This document shows, one piece after another, positions 11,962 to 22,804 of a DNA stretch of 64,000 nt. Under the pieces are notes generated by a model that saw only the letters and a list, made by a program, of their open reading frames with translations, was not told the origin of the DNA and did no database searches. Numbering within the stretch: position 1 is the first letter of the stretch; the number at the start of each line of letters is the position of its first letter. Origin of the DNA: Agrocybe praecox (taxonomy: Eukaryota > Basidiomycota > Agaricomycetes > Agaricales > Agrocybaceae); NCBI GenBank assembly GCA_964017145.1, contig OZ024848.1, positions 3,174,501-3,238,500 on the forward strand. Direction: 5' to 3'. The position numbers were made by a program, and so were the translations under genes.

Positions 11962-12938
11962 ATGATCTTTCCGCCCTGCTCGTATTATTTTCTATTTATC
12001 GCTCTCACATCTATTCCTCATCTTTCCTTCGCCCAAGATTCTTCTCCTAATGCCGCCACTTCCGTAAAAAGTCACTGTCTCTACTCTTGTCCGCTCACCA
12101 ATACCATATCGCCAAAACCATGGCCTCTGGTTAAGCGCGCAGGTGCGGTCGGGTGGGACTCGTATTATACGATATTTGAGTGTGTGTGAGTGTTATATCT
12201 CTTTTTATATCTTTCTTATAAACTACGCCTTGCGTCGTCTGTTGTTTTGGGAGACGAAAGTTGAAGATGGGGATGGATAGGTCAGCGCCAGAAAGAAGAT
12301 GGGAATTAGGGGTCTAGCTCTGGGATAAGTTGGTACCAGATGAGTGAAGCGAAGTTCGGAAAGGTCGAACGTAGGGGTACTGTTACTTGAGCGTTGTTCG
12401 ATATCATTATGCCTCCTGGAGCATGATGGAGTGGTCGGATTTTGTTGGGGCTGATCCCAGCTGGCAGAGTTGGTGACGCCATGCAATTTTTCTCTCCATC
12501 TTCAAACTGTGTGGTTAAATTTTCAAAGATACTGACCACTGTGATACGAATTCTTACAGATACGCCGTACCGTCCATTCAATCCGATTTATCCATTTCAG
12601 AATGGAAATGTGCTTATGACAAGGTTCGTATAATCTTTCAACGTTTACGCGGATGCCCGTTTTGCTTTTATTATTCTTTTTATTTACATATGAACCTCAA
12701 ACAGCGAACAGGCCTTCAGTCTCTCCCGGCGGAACACGACAACTGCTCTCCTCAAGCCCTTCCATGTCCGTCAACATCACCTTCGTCGTCATCCACCCAT
12801 GCCAGCGAAAATACATCTCCCAAAGACGAACCTCAGTTCTCGAAGGTCGAGAAGGTCGAGGTGCCGTCCTGGGTGGAGAATGGGAGATTCCTACTCTATC
12901 TCATGGAACATCATCCTGGGTTCGACCGCGTTGGCTGA
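11962..12938 (+). CDS. Small secreted cysteine-containing protein (family S1, copy 1)
   Basis: Three exons (11962-12185, 12560-12623, 12705-12938) encode 173 residues. The N-terminus MIFPPCSYYFLFIALTSIPH leads to a likely signal-peptide cleavage near SFA-Q. The mature part holds HCLYSCPLT, PWPLVKRAGAVGWDSYYTIFE, SEWKCAYDK, a Ser/Pro-rich middle, and a conserved C-terminal block VPSWVENGRFLLYLMEHH. A KR pair might be a Kex2 site (inference). No domain is recognised. Paralogues lie at 27116-27759 (intact) and 14997-15600 (decayed); conservation between copies supports the exon model. Intron 1, about 370 bp, is unusually long for this window. Function unknown. Confidence 0.75.
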
Positions 12939-14103
12939 AGGAAGACACTGGTGATACTACCAAGTTTTTCTCTCTCTCCCGCAATCAATCATGCCAGACC
13001 ATGGATTGTCATTTGGCCACCGGCGGCGAGGTGCATGTAAACTTCCTCCATTTTCTTCTTTGCATATTTTCTAGGGACATTCTATTAGGTTCGATACGGG
13101 AATATAACGTGGTTCTGTGGTCTGCTATACATGCATCGCCGAAAGTGGAGAAGATAAGCATACGAGTGCCATTTGTACCCGGAGCTAGACGCTGCGATCT
13201 CGTGGAGACACTGCGTCGCGACACTTTCTGTAGGTAGCTTAAACTACATCATAAAGACGTTGATGAACTTTAACCATAATTTCGTATTGTTTTCGAAGAT
13301 GTTTCCGATCCAGAAATCCTCATCTCCTTACTAATACAAGTCATCGCTGTCGAGAGCTGATTTAAATCCCATAAACTAAGGGTCACCTGCAGACTGCAAT
13401 TCAGAACGCCTAGCGAGTCAGAAATTCGCGTGATAATGCGCAGATAAACCACTTCGAACCCAATGAAAATGATTACCAGAGACTTAGGTCTCAAACTGGT
13501 ATAAAAAAGCGGAATCAAAGCAGGATATACTTCAGACAAGACCCGCTCAAGTTATTCGATGTGCGCGTTTATCTTCTCAATGAAGTTCAACCTCAGTAGT
13601 GTATTTCTATTACGTTTGGAGTGCCAATGCACAGAACAGCTTCTTCTACACATGGACGCGGAAGAGAGGCACCAAACTGTCGCTGGAAATGCGGATGGAT
13701 ACATCAACGAAGGCGTACAAGGGTACTTGCTGCGCTTCTAATTTTCACTTGGCGTCAAAATCGTCTGGTCACAGAAAGGGTGTACAAATGCTGTTTATGT
13801 TGTCTATTGAACTGAAACACTTAACTTTGAATCGAAGTTACTAAGCTGCACACGATAGCAGAGGCATAAGGACGCAACGAGCATAAGGACGAGCCTGGAC
13901 ACCAGGTGAGTAATGAAATGTAACACAGAGATGTATAAACGGGAGGATATGACTCCTGGTATTCAGGAGTAGCAAAATTTCAACCTGTAAAAACAGAACA
14001 CGAGATGCCGGAGAGCAAAAGAGAAGCACCGAGTGCCTACTACCTGGAGCGCGTTTAGGTATTCAAATTTTCGTTTATCCCTTCAGCTCACTAGAGTATA
14101 CTT
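12939..14103. other. No firmly supported gene
   Basis: Contains short open frames. One patch on the plus strand (about 12990-13237) could be two exons joined over a GTGCAT..CTAG intron at about 13031-13076, but the product resembles nothing I know and no start is evident. Confidence 0.35.
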
Positions 14104-14970
14104 TTGACTTCTGTTTTTAGCAGGATTTCTCGAAAGGCAGATGACCATTGGTCCATTATCCAAGGACCTGAACAGCTAGGAGACGCTAGCGAACGTATAG
14201 CTCTCCTGCCCAATCAGACGTTTGTGAAAGCGATGCTACAAACGTCTAAATGGCTCGGAAAGGGCGAAGTAGCGCTCCGTACCGAGGTCGTGGAGAACAA
14301 GGAGCAGGTCAAATCGCAGGAACAAAGGGAGGCTTGCAGGCTCGAGGACCACACACCAAGGTTTCAAAAAGTCCAGACACTCAGATCACGGCGGAACACA
14401 GCGATAAAATGAAATTTCGCAAGTCGTCCGTGGTCATACCACCCAAATCAGAGTCAACCAGTAACAGAGCTCGAGGTGGCAATGTTAAAGAAGGACAACA
14501 AGGAAGCCAAGGTGCAACGGCAGGCCCCCAACAGAGAGCTCTAGTGACTGAGTAGACCGAGACCAAGGGCGAATCGAAACCGCCTGCAAGAGACCTTACT
14601 GTACAGCACCTTCAGTCGATATCAAAGGCAAGAAGCGAAAGGCGGAATATACAGACAAGGAAGAACCGTGATTAAAGGGGACAGAAAGGGAGGGCGAAGA
14701 AGAAAAGCCTGTGATCAAGCGGATAAGAATGAGTGGCAGGATAAGTGATACAGATGTAGGTGAGAGGAGGGGCGGTCCGTCAAAGCTGAGGAAGTGGAGT
14801 GCTTGAGAGGCTTCTCGTTCAGACGACGAAGTTGCATTTTCCTTGTCTTCTTCCATCAGGAAGAGGAGGGACAAGGACGATGGAGATGGAGATGACGGGG
14901 AGAACAGCAGGGCGTTCGAGTGGCGAGGCTGACACAGAGGAGGAGGAAAGGATAGTCCACAAAAAACTCA
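14104..14970 (+). pseudogene. Decayed Lys/Arg/Glu-rich coding remnant
   Basis: Successive plus-strand open stretches in changing frames read as a charged, low-complexity protein (KKRKAEYTDKEE, EEEKPVIKRIRMSGR, RKRRDKDDGDGDD) with several stops between them. It resembles the disordered part of a nuclear or gag-like protein, but nothing diagnostic remains. Confidence 0.35.
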
Positions 14971-14996
14971 GGAGAGGATCGTACGCCGGCGGTGTC

Positions 14997-15600
14997 TCAG
15001 CGACGTAGGATTTTAGCCTTCTCTATATCGGAAAATTGAGGCTTTTGCGTATTTGCGTCGGATAAGGGTGCATCAGAAATGCATGGAAGGGCCGCTGGAT
15101 GGCAGTAATCATGCGCGACGGCAAGTGGTCGTCCCCCCGTTCTCTGTTTGGAGTTGAAATTTAACATTAGAGCAATGTTGGCTAAAAGAGGAGAGACAAC
15201 GATAAAAGGTCGGGAATGAGTGGACAAAGGGGAACTTCAACGCATGGGTTGAATGCGATCAAAATGAGAGAACTCAGATTCGAAAAATTTCAAAAGAAAA
15301 CGGCCATAGAAAACATATTGCTCACCAGCACTTCCACTTCGAGATCGCCAAATCCGAATGACTTGAGGACACAGCGTAAACACAATAGAATATTGTATAA
15401 TAAGAGTCCCAGCATATCGCATTTGGGCGTTTCACAAGAGATCAAGAGTTCGTTGGGTGTAAGTTCGTAAGAGGAGACGAGAATAAACGTTGTGTTGATG
15501 GCAAGTTTTCTCAAGCCTGAGTCCTGGTAGGTAAATACTCGTTCGCGTCGTGTGGTCCTTGTCGCGAACAAGTCGCTAGTCTGCAGATATTTCCCTGGAG
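14997..15600 (-). pseudogene. Decayed secreted protein paralogue (family S1, copy 2)
   Basis: Minus-strand copy of the gene at 27116-27759. The block SLVKRPNAICWDSYYTIF and the second-exon block RTG..PLAVAHDYCHP are readable. The first two conserved Cys are Arg and Ser, the Trp of PWPLVKR is a TGA stop, Gly of GWDS is Cys, and the C-terminal WVENGRFLLYLMEHH block is missing because the frame ends at TGA 14997-14999. The upstream flank up to about 15850 also matches the flank of the 27-kb copy, so the whole segment was duplicated. Confidence 0.75.
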
Positions 15601-15860
15601 TTCTTCCCCGGCTTGTTTCCCGCCTCCCAGCTGTATTCTTATTGAACATCAAGAGACAAATTAACCTGTGTCAAGGAAAGGATCAAACCATGATGATCGA
15701 TGATCGGATGGTGCCAACGAGCGTGTCAAAATGAAGACCGGTAAAATCGGCAACTAGGTTGCCGGGTCACGAGATCTTACGCCGTAGTGATCCTGATAGG
15801 GGTGATTGGAACATATTATTAGAGCTTGCATAACCTGTACAAATTGGACTCGATTAAGCG
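14997..15860. repeat. Segmental duplicate of 27116-28215
   Basis: The gene body and roughly 300 bp of 5' flank match the region at 27116-28215 in the same orientation. Examples are AACAAGTCGCTAGTC, CATCAAGAGACAAATTAACC-like, GATCCTGATAGGGGT and TACAAATTGGACTCG. Divergence is substantial, so the event is not recent. Confidence 0.7.
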
Positions 15861-17452
15861 TTACTGCAATTCCAGATTGGGTCCACACTCCTATTGCTGC
15901 TCCGGTGGTTGTCTTCCCCCCCTGGTTCTAGTGTTGTCTCCAGTTTGTTATAGAGTAGTATCAGCCTATCTACTCTGTAATCTTCCATGATATGAAATAT
16001 CACGCAATTCGCTATCCTGTTAACATCATGATTTGTATTCCACGGGTCTAACTGGGTTTGACGAACTCACGACTAGTGTACGACTTCTGATAATTATACG
16101 GGTTTGCGATCCAACGGTCCTCATATCATAATCAAGTGACCGCATACCCTCGATTTCGTAACCTGTCCCTAACCGTGCGGTGCACCCCATGGTTTCCGTA
16201 ATTTGGTACCTAGTCAATATGCAAATCAGTCGGGAGGGATTAATCGTGCATTTCCTTTTCACGCCGCTTGAATTATTAATCTTATGGCAGTGCAATCTGA
16301 CCAAATCGCCAATCCGTCGTGTAAATTAGATTAAGTAGATCTTATTCGGTCAGCGCGATGTATACATAGCCAATCAATCCATCCTTTGACAGCAACAGCC
16401 GTCGTTCGTATCTGCTCCGTGCGTCTGAAATATTAGATAACAGAGTATGCTACAGATTGGGTTGATCCAACGTGAATCTACTAATAAAGCTTTACCATAT
16501 TTCATACGCCTTGCAAACGACCTTGCGTCATTGAGAACATACCATCCAACCAGGAAATACGCGTCATGATTTCCCACCAAAGACTGGACATGCACAGAGA
16601 ACAAAGCAAGACGTCGATATAAGTATTTTCTTATCATTCTTAGTAGACCGTCAATGATCTTCGGATTGTCAGAGAGTAAATAGCACTCACAGTAAGTGCA
16701 ATGGCAACCCACAATAAAGGATCGACCTTTGTTGGCGCTGCTCCAAATGATCGAAAATGCCAGGTCTCCGTGGTTCCATAGATGAGGACGTCTAAGAATA
16801 ACGACCCGTTGTGTTCTGTGAGAGGATATACCTCTAGTACACTTTACTAATAGCCGCAGCATGGTTCTTGAGAACGAGGAGGATAAAAGGTATAACCATT
16901 TGTCATCACTTCAGTATCTAGCAGATGGAGCAGGAAATTAGAGGACTTAGTATCCAGGTTTAGTTACATGGATGAATGTGGACATTTCAAGTACACATGA
17001 CTGGGACCACCGTTATGTCAATAGCGGATACAAGAATCTCCTCTTTGTTCACTATAGTCAGAAATCGCATTAGATCTCTTCCAGAGGACAAATCCACATA
17101 CCACTTGCTTGCTATTTGCACCCCCCATGCCACGCTCCCATCAGGATGGCGGCTATGCATCTTATTTATGGACTTCTAAGCGCCAATGCATGAAATCAGA
17201 TCATCATTGAGTATGGAGTACTGGATATTGATGTATCATGGGCGTTATACATTCGTACTTATATTGAGTCCTAGAACTAGAGGGTCTTTGTACTTCAATG
17301 GTGGTTTCCTTCCACCTCGACTACATTCTCACTTTGACAGCTTTTCTCGTCGCCGTTTGGGGATCTCGCTTTATAAACGAACAAACGAATCACCTATCCA
17401 AGGTGCTATGCACATACCGAGTGCCCATATTGGGATAGTGTACGAGGGTGTT
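15861..17452. other. Intergenic with a possible membrane-protein relic
   Basis: On the minus strand at about 16690-16810 the string SLFLDVLIYGTTETWHFRSF continues into APTKVDPLLWVAIALT. This looks like the N-terminal helix pair of a seven-helix agaricomycete membrane protein (Tyr-Gly then an aromatic pair, then Asp-Pro-Leu). Neither a start nor further exons could be followed. An open frame of 162 codons at 16374-16862 runs in another frame over the same DNA and is not credible as a protein. Confidence 0.3.
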
Positions 17453-18746
17453 ATGTCACCACAAAACTTACTACCCTCGATTACCAATCAAAAATCTGTC
17501 ATTGAGGCGAACCTTCACTCAACGCTGATATATCTATATCTCATGGGTACGCTTCTACGTCGATCTAATTACAGATAAACCATACATATATCTATATCTA
17601 GGAATTTACGGCGGGATCTATGGAGCAGGTCTTTACGTGTACCGTAAGTTTTCCGACCCAATTGTATCCACTCTACGTACTCACGTTTTACGATTGAATA
17701 CTTCTTTATCTATGCAGTATCGAGTCCTCAGGCGGCCTGTTCTCATAAACGTGTCATAACATGGACCCTTTCGGCACTTTACGCTACGCTTAGCACTCAA
17801 ATGCTCTTCCAATGGTACTATACCTCTTTCGCTTTCTGTAATCATAAGGATCAGTCGAGGGCGTCTATATTTCTTGAAAGTACAACTTCCTCATCCACAC
17901 CTGCTGCGTTGAATATTGTTCAATCGATCATTTCGGATGCTGGGCTCCTCCTTGCCGATGGACTACTGGTGCGTGCATATGGCCTGATAAACTTCCTATT
18001 TCTGACGTTAAGTGAAAAAATATAGTTATGGAGATGCTTTCATGCTTGTGGAAGGTACACCATGCAAGTCCGGTTCCTCATTCCACTGTGTCTTTATGTA
18101 ATCGAATTCGGTGCGTCGGCGTATCGGCAATAGTCGGAACTATTGCGATCTAGTATGCTATTGGCTAACATTTATTTCACTTATTCAGCACTTGCCATAG
18201 TCGATACATCACTACTTGGACTGTTATCCATGAACCAGCACTTCCAAACAATAGAGATGACCCGTAGGCTGAACATAGTCACAGGAGCGTTAGCTGCCGC
18301 TGTCGCAGCAACCAGTCTCTGCGCAACGTCTGTAATATGTCACCATATTTACTCTGAAAGCAAGAAAATATCGGGTCATAGGGGAAGGTATAAACATATA
18401 ACGGACATACTAATACAATCATCTATCGTATATACAGCCTTCGTGGTTATCATGTCTATTGCTGTCTTCCTCGATTCTGGCGAGGTGCAAGCTGTGAATT
18501 CGATCAACACAATTATAATGCAGAATTATGGTTTATGTTTTGCTTACGTGGTAACTGTGAGCGTTTCGAACTTAATTCCATCGGGATGTGGTGTATTTAC
18601 ATTTCTTATGATCCTTTATGTGACAGGGCATCTCCCCGACGCTCATGGTAGCACGACTGGCCCTCGCATCGGGGAAAACGACTGATGAATCTGATGATGG
18701 ATTTTCAGAAATATTCGGCTCTGACTTTCAATCTGAATGCGCCTAG
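17453..18746 (+). CDS. Multi-pass membrane protein, family M (copy 1)
   Basis: Six exons (17453-17546, 17602-17643, 17718-17968, 18026-18110, 18189-18556, 18627-18746) with consistent phases encode 319 residues. The N-terminus MSPQNLLPSITNQ is followed by repeated hydrophobic segments. LLLADGLL before intron 3 and LWRCFHACGR after it match the ADGLL/IWRSYH junction of the two paralogues at 37.4 and 52.2 kb. The C-terminus, PTLMVARLALASGK then an acidic tail, corresponds to their PTLMVARLELTKKN. Intron positions are the same as in the 37.4-kb copy. This family of about seven helices is common in mushrooms and has no assigned function. A shorter alternative reading that runs through intron 5 would stop at 18685. 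Confidence 0.8.
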
Positions 18747-18836
18747 TTTTTGTCTAATCACGAGATTTAATTCTACCAATAAAATGCCGAACCGCATAAT
18801 GAGAGCAGTTTTTCGTCAGGTTAGGACCAAGCTAAT

Positions 18837-19008
18837 ATTGTGATTCTAAAATAGAACGAAGGACAGTGTAGAATAGGGTCTTTGTGAGAACGGATGAGGT
18901 GGCACGTGTCTTTCTCTTTCTCGTACCACCATCATCTTTCGGTGGTTTTCGCTCGGGCAATTTACAGCGCATCGAAGTCTTCGAGCGCATCTTTCGTTCA
19001 GAATTTTC
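18837..19008 (+). repeat. Split direct repeat A1
   Basis: 172 bp beginning ATTGTGATTCTAAAATAG and ending CAGAATTTTC; it matches A2 at 24298-24469. It precedes the gag start by 42 bp and so probably carries the promoter. Confidence 0.88.
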
Positions 19009-19050
19009 GAGTTCAGTCTTTAAGTTTATCACTCGTCAGCGTCCAATAGC

Positions 19051-20829
19051 ATGCCTCGTATATCGGAAGACCCCACGAAAGCCATTTGTCCGAACTACGA
19101 AGGGGATGAATGGGCCCTCATTAGGCAATCCCTCATAGCAGCACACAATGGCGATGCTCCTCTGACCAATGAAGGGGCTATGGACAAATTGAAAGAAGCA
19201 TGGATGCAATCCAACGAGCGAAAGATCGTAGAATGGAACGAGCAAGTGCGAAATGATCAAATAGCAGAGGAGGAAGCTGCGCAAGAGGCTCGCGAGGAAG
19301 AAAGGAGACAGCGAGCAGAGGCCGAGAAGGAGGCCGAGTTGGAAAGGCGCGAGCTCGAGAAGAAGAAGCCGAAAATCAGTGCTTTCGACCCAGCGAAGAG
19401 AGTCGGTTCATGGATTGCGCCTAGACCTGCGGCATACGCTCTCAACAAGATTCAGCACCTTGAATATGTGGAGCTAGATTACTTCACACTGCGAGGGTGT
19501 CAGGAGGCTCAGGCAGAGCACGGAAAGGCGACATCGCTGGACACCTTCACAATAGCAAGGAACGACGACGGAGTCGTTGCACTGCGGCCATCTTCATCAC
19601 TGAAAGCTTCGAAGAACATCAGAATGGACAACGCTCTGGACTGGGACGAGGTGTGCATGGCCAAAAATCTTATGCTCCATCATATGTCGACGTCTGGCGT
19701 ATGGCCAAAAGAGCACATTACATCTTTGGTGTCGTTCTTCCTACGTCTGGAGAGTCACACCATACGGTTGCGGCCTCATGGTACACAAACAATTTTGCTT
19801 TACCAGAACAAAGTCAGACGAGAATGGTTTGATGCTTTGAAGCGCGACGATGGTTTCAACATAGAGCTGATTAACGATGAATTAATGGAAAAGCTACACG
19901 ACGAAGTGATGGATAGTGTCAGGGAGAAATCCCTTCGTGAGGTATGTGGCCTTGATTCTAACTATGTGACATACAAAATACTGACATACTGTTTTCCTCT
20001 ACTTGTTTCCGATGATATTGCCATTCTACGGCTATACCATTTGCTATGCTTTTCCTGCTGTGCTTTTCCTGCTATGCTTTTCCCGCGATGTTTTTTACCG
20101 CGATGTTATTCCGCGATGTTATTCCGCGATGTTATTCCGCGATGCTATTCCGCGATGCTATTGGCGATGCTATTACCGCTACGCTATTCAACATAAACAT
20201 TATACTTTCGCTATGATCATTGCTATGCTATGCCATTCTGTGCTATACTATGCTGATGCTAGTTGCAAGAAGCCACGACTTCTTTCCAAACCATGCTAGA
20301 CCTGAGAACACCTCGGAGTCGCAAACGTTCGAGGAATTTCTCCAGAACTTTTGAGGAGACTTCAAGATCTCCATCTCCATCGTATGGACAAAATTCAAGG
20401 AAGAGAGCAAGATCTCGATCGCCTGCACGATACCAGTCAAGGCAGAACCGCAAGACTCGTGACTCTCGTCGAGCTAATAAGAACAAGCTCCCATCATATT
20501 CTGGGGATAGAGATAATGACGAGGCGGGTTTTACCCAGGGTGCAGACTCACGCGCGACGTCAAGGGTCTGTGCCGCATGCCTTGGACGTCACGACCACGA
20601 TTTTGTCAAGTGCAACCCAACAAATTTATGGGATGGTTCGGAATCGAAAGGGAAAGCGCACAGAAACAACCAAGGGAGATTAGTGGGCAAGGATGGCTCA
20701 CCCCTGTGCTTCAATTGGCAGCTACCAGGGGGGTGTCAGAGTACAACCCATCCCGAGCGACATCGATGTTCGGGCTGCGGAAAATCCGATCATGGAGCTC
20801 AGACATGCTCTCGAGCAGAGAAAGCTTGA
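19051..20829 (+). CDS. Gag-like protein of the Ngaro-like element
   Basis: Two exons, 19051-19941 and 20263-20829, joined over a GT..AG intron that preserves frame, give 485 residues. The N-terminal part is highly charged, with a long Glu/Ar-type helix (QIAEEEAAQEAREEERRQRA). The second exon has an Arg/Ser-rich stretch (RSRKRSRNFSRTF, RKRARSRSPARYQ) and then Cys/His clusters: CAACLGRHDHDFVKC, CFNWQLPGGC..H, and a CSGCGKSDHGAQTC knuckle. A CCHC-type knuckle fits a nucleic-acid-binding gag. The 3' end overlaps the RT frame by 137 bp. Without splicing, the frame would run into tandem repeats and stop at 20196. Confidence 0.75.
20036..20190 (+). repeat. Tandem short repeats inside the gag intron
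   Basis: Units such as CGCGATGTTATTC and CTATGCTTTTCCTG repeat about a dozen times with small changes. The run lies wholly within the predicted intron 19942-20262. Confidence 0.75.
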
Positions 20830-22804
20830 GGGCCTTACACCCTACAAGCCAGACACGTGGAACCACGAGCTTATCAAACATGGTCTGGCCAACAAATATC
20901 CTAATCTTGCTCGCGACCTGGTTCGTGGATTCGACGTTGGCATACCTAACATCTCTACAACCTATGCACCACCAAATCACCCCTCCCTTCTCAATTTACC
21001 TGACATCCACGATGCCATCACGCAAAAGGAATTCGATGCTCTGCGTTACATTGGACCTTTTTCTCAACAAGAGCTGGAAGGTCTCATTGGACCTTTTCAA
21101 TCTTCTCCTTTATCTTTGGTACCAAAGCCGGGCAAGCCTGGCAAATACAGACCCGTTCACGATTTCTCGAGTCCTCATTCTTCTCAGGACATTTCATCCA
21201 TTAATTCCTTTATTAATATTGATAATTTCCCGTGCACCTGGGGCACTTTTCATGCTGTTTCACTTATCATTTTTAGGCTACCTCCAGGATCTCGCGCTTC
21301 TGTTAGAGATGTGGCGGAAGCTTACCGTACCATTCCGGTATTACCTGACCAATGGGCAGGTTTGGTGGTTCGCCTTAAAGGCAATGACCGTTTCGCAGTC
21401 AACACTAATAATAACTTTGGACTTCGATCAGCAGGAGGTGTTTACGGTCTTCTCGCAGATGCTGGAGCTGATATTTTCAGAGCTAATGGCATCGGCCCTC
21501 TTTCGAAATGGGTTGACGACCACATCTTCTTTCAGATTCTTGCTATACATTTACCTGCTTACAATGAACAGCGAAAGCTATGGAGAACAGAAATACAGCT
21601 CAACGGCGGCGGACGTGTGCAAGAGGGCAGTCGGATTTGGTATCAAGGGAAATTTATGCCAGATGGCTTTTATGAAGAATTTGACGAAGACATGGTCTAT
21701 GAGCTGCGCAATTTTTATACCGACTCTTTGCCAAATGATTTCGATGAGAAGATTTATAGCTACGGCGATGAGGAAATTGACAGGTTATCTGACAGCCTGG
21801 GAATTAAATGGGAAGAGAGCAAAACTACTCCTTTCAGTTTTACCGTCGTATATCTGGGTTTTCTATGGAATCTGCAGACACGTACAGTTGCAGTACCTGA
21901 CCAGAAGCGAGCCAAATATCTTGCTGCTATCGAATCTTGGGAAAGTCAACCTACCCACACTCTTATCGAAGTCCAAAAGCTATACGGAAAATTGCTGCAC
22001 ACGACTCTTATCATTCCTGAAGGCCGAGCATATCTCACTAATTTGGAGGCCATGCTCGGCACCTTCAACAATCGTCCTTTCGTCCCACATACCCCACCCC
22101 GACAAACTATGGGAGATCTTCTCTGGTGGAAGACCCTCCTCCAATCCGACCCACTATCAAGACCCGTCCCAGGACCCATATCAGTTATCGATGTCAATGC
22201 TTACTCAGACGCAAGCTCAGGTGTTGGCATTGCCATCATTATTGGGTCGAGATGGCGAGCATGGATCCTCACCCCAGGCTGGCAATCAGACGGCCGTGAT
22301 ATCGGCTGGGCTGAAGCCATGGGATTCGAGTTTCTTGTCCACGCTCTCTGCCGAGAAGCAAAACCGGGTACACACTTTAAAGTCTACGGCGACAACAGAG
22401 GCGTTGTGGAAGGATGGTGGAATGGACGCAGCAGGAACCGTCAAACCAACAACGTATTCCGACGGGTTCATAAATTATCAAAGCAGTATGATTGCAACAT
22501 ACTTGCAAGATACGTACCCAGTGCCCAAAACCCAGCCGACGGTCCTTCAAGAGGTATCTACCCACCCTTTGATCTCCTCATCGATCACATACCCATTCCC
22601 CTTGAGGCCCAACCCTTCATCATCGACATTGACAGCACCAATCATGGCGAGCACCGAATTAATGGTAGCTGTGTCAGCAAATCATTTGACAGAATTATAT
22701 CAAAGGAAAAAGAACATCAGGGCAGAAGCTGCGGTAGAGACGCCCAAATGCAGCAAACTCGACGAGCAGAGAATGACGCGCTCATCAAGGGCTCCCACAA
22801 CTAG
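20693..22804 (+). CDS. Reverse transcriptase / RNase H of the Ngaro-like element
   Basis: A single open frame of about 700 codons. RT motifs in order: LVPKPGKPGKYRPVHDFS, DVAEAYRTIPV, FGLRSAGGVYG, and KWVDDHIFF as the catalytic VDD box. RNase H follows with YSDASSGVG, GWAEAMGFE and VYGDNRGVVEGWW, which supply the acidic residues. This domain order and the VDD box are typical of DIRS-order elements. The frame overlaps the gag 3' end and the recombinase 5' end, each in a different frame. No clear start codon context was found, so it may be translated by frameshift or from a spliced mRNA (inference). Confidence 0.88.
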   Translation: MAHPCASIGSYQGGVRVQPIPSDIDVRAAENPIMELRHALEQRKLEGLTPYKPDTWNHELIKHGLANKYPNLARDLVRGFDVGIPNISTTYAPPNHPSLLNLPDIHDAITQKEFDALRYIGPFSQQELEGLIGPFQSSPLSLVPKPGKPGKYRPVHDFSSPHSSQDISSINSFINIDNFPCTWGTFHAVSLIIFRLPPGSRASVRDVAEAYRTIPVLPDQWAGLVVRLKGNDRFAVNTNNNFGLRSAGGVYGLLADAGADIFRANGIGPLSKWVDDHIFFQILAIHLPAYNEQRKLWRTEIQLNGGGRVQEGSRIWYQGKFMPDGFYEEFDEDMVYELRNFYTDSLPNDFDEKIYSYGDEEIDRLSDSLGIKWEESKTTPFSFTVVYLGFLWNLQTRTVAVPDQKRAKYLAAIESWESQPTHTLIEVQKLYGKLLHTTLIIPEGRAYLTNLEAMLGTFNNRPFVPHTPPRQTMGDLLWWKTLLQSDPLSRPVPGPISVIDVNAYSDASSGVGIAIIIGSRWRAWILTPGWQSDGRDIGWAEAMGFEFLVHALCREAKPGTHFKVYGDNRGVVEGWWNGRSRNRQTNNVFRRVHKLSKQYDCNILARYVPSAQNPADGPSRGIYPPFDLLIDHIPIPLEAQPFIIDIDSTNHGEHRINGSCVSKSFDRIISKEKEHQGRSCGRDAQMQQTRRAENDALIKGSHN

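Noticed and set aside
16374..16862. 162-codon minus-strand gene
   Set aside because: Composition is rich in Arg, Cys and Trp with no family match. A different frame over the same DNA gives the membrane-protein-like N-terminus.
20577..22643. 1,140-residue recombinase protein starting at 20577
   Set aside because: The part before 22644 overlaps RT/RNase H and does not resemble any recombinase. The recombinase was called from ATG 22644; the open overlap is kept as a finding.
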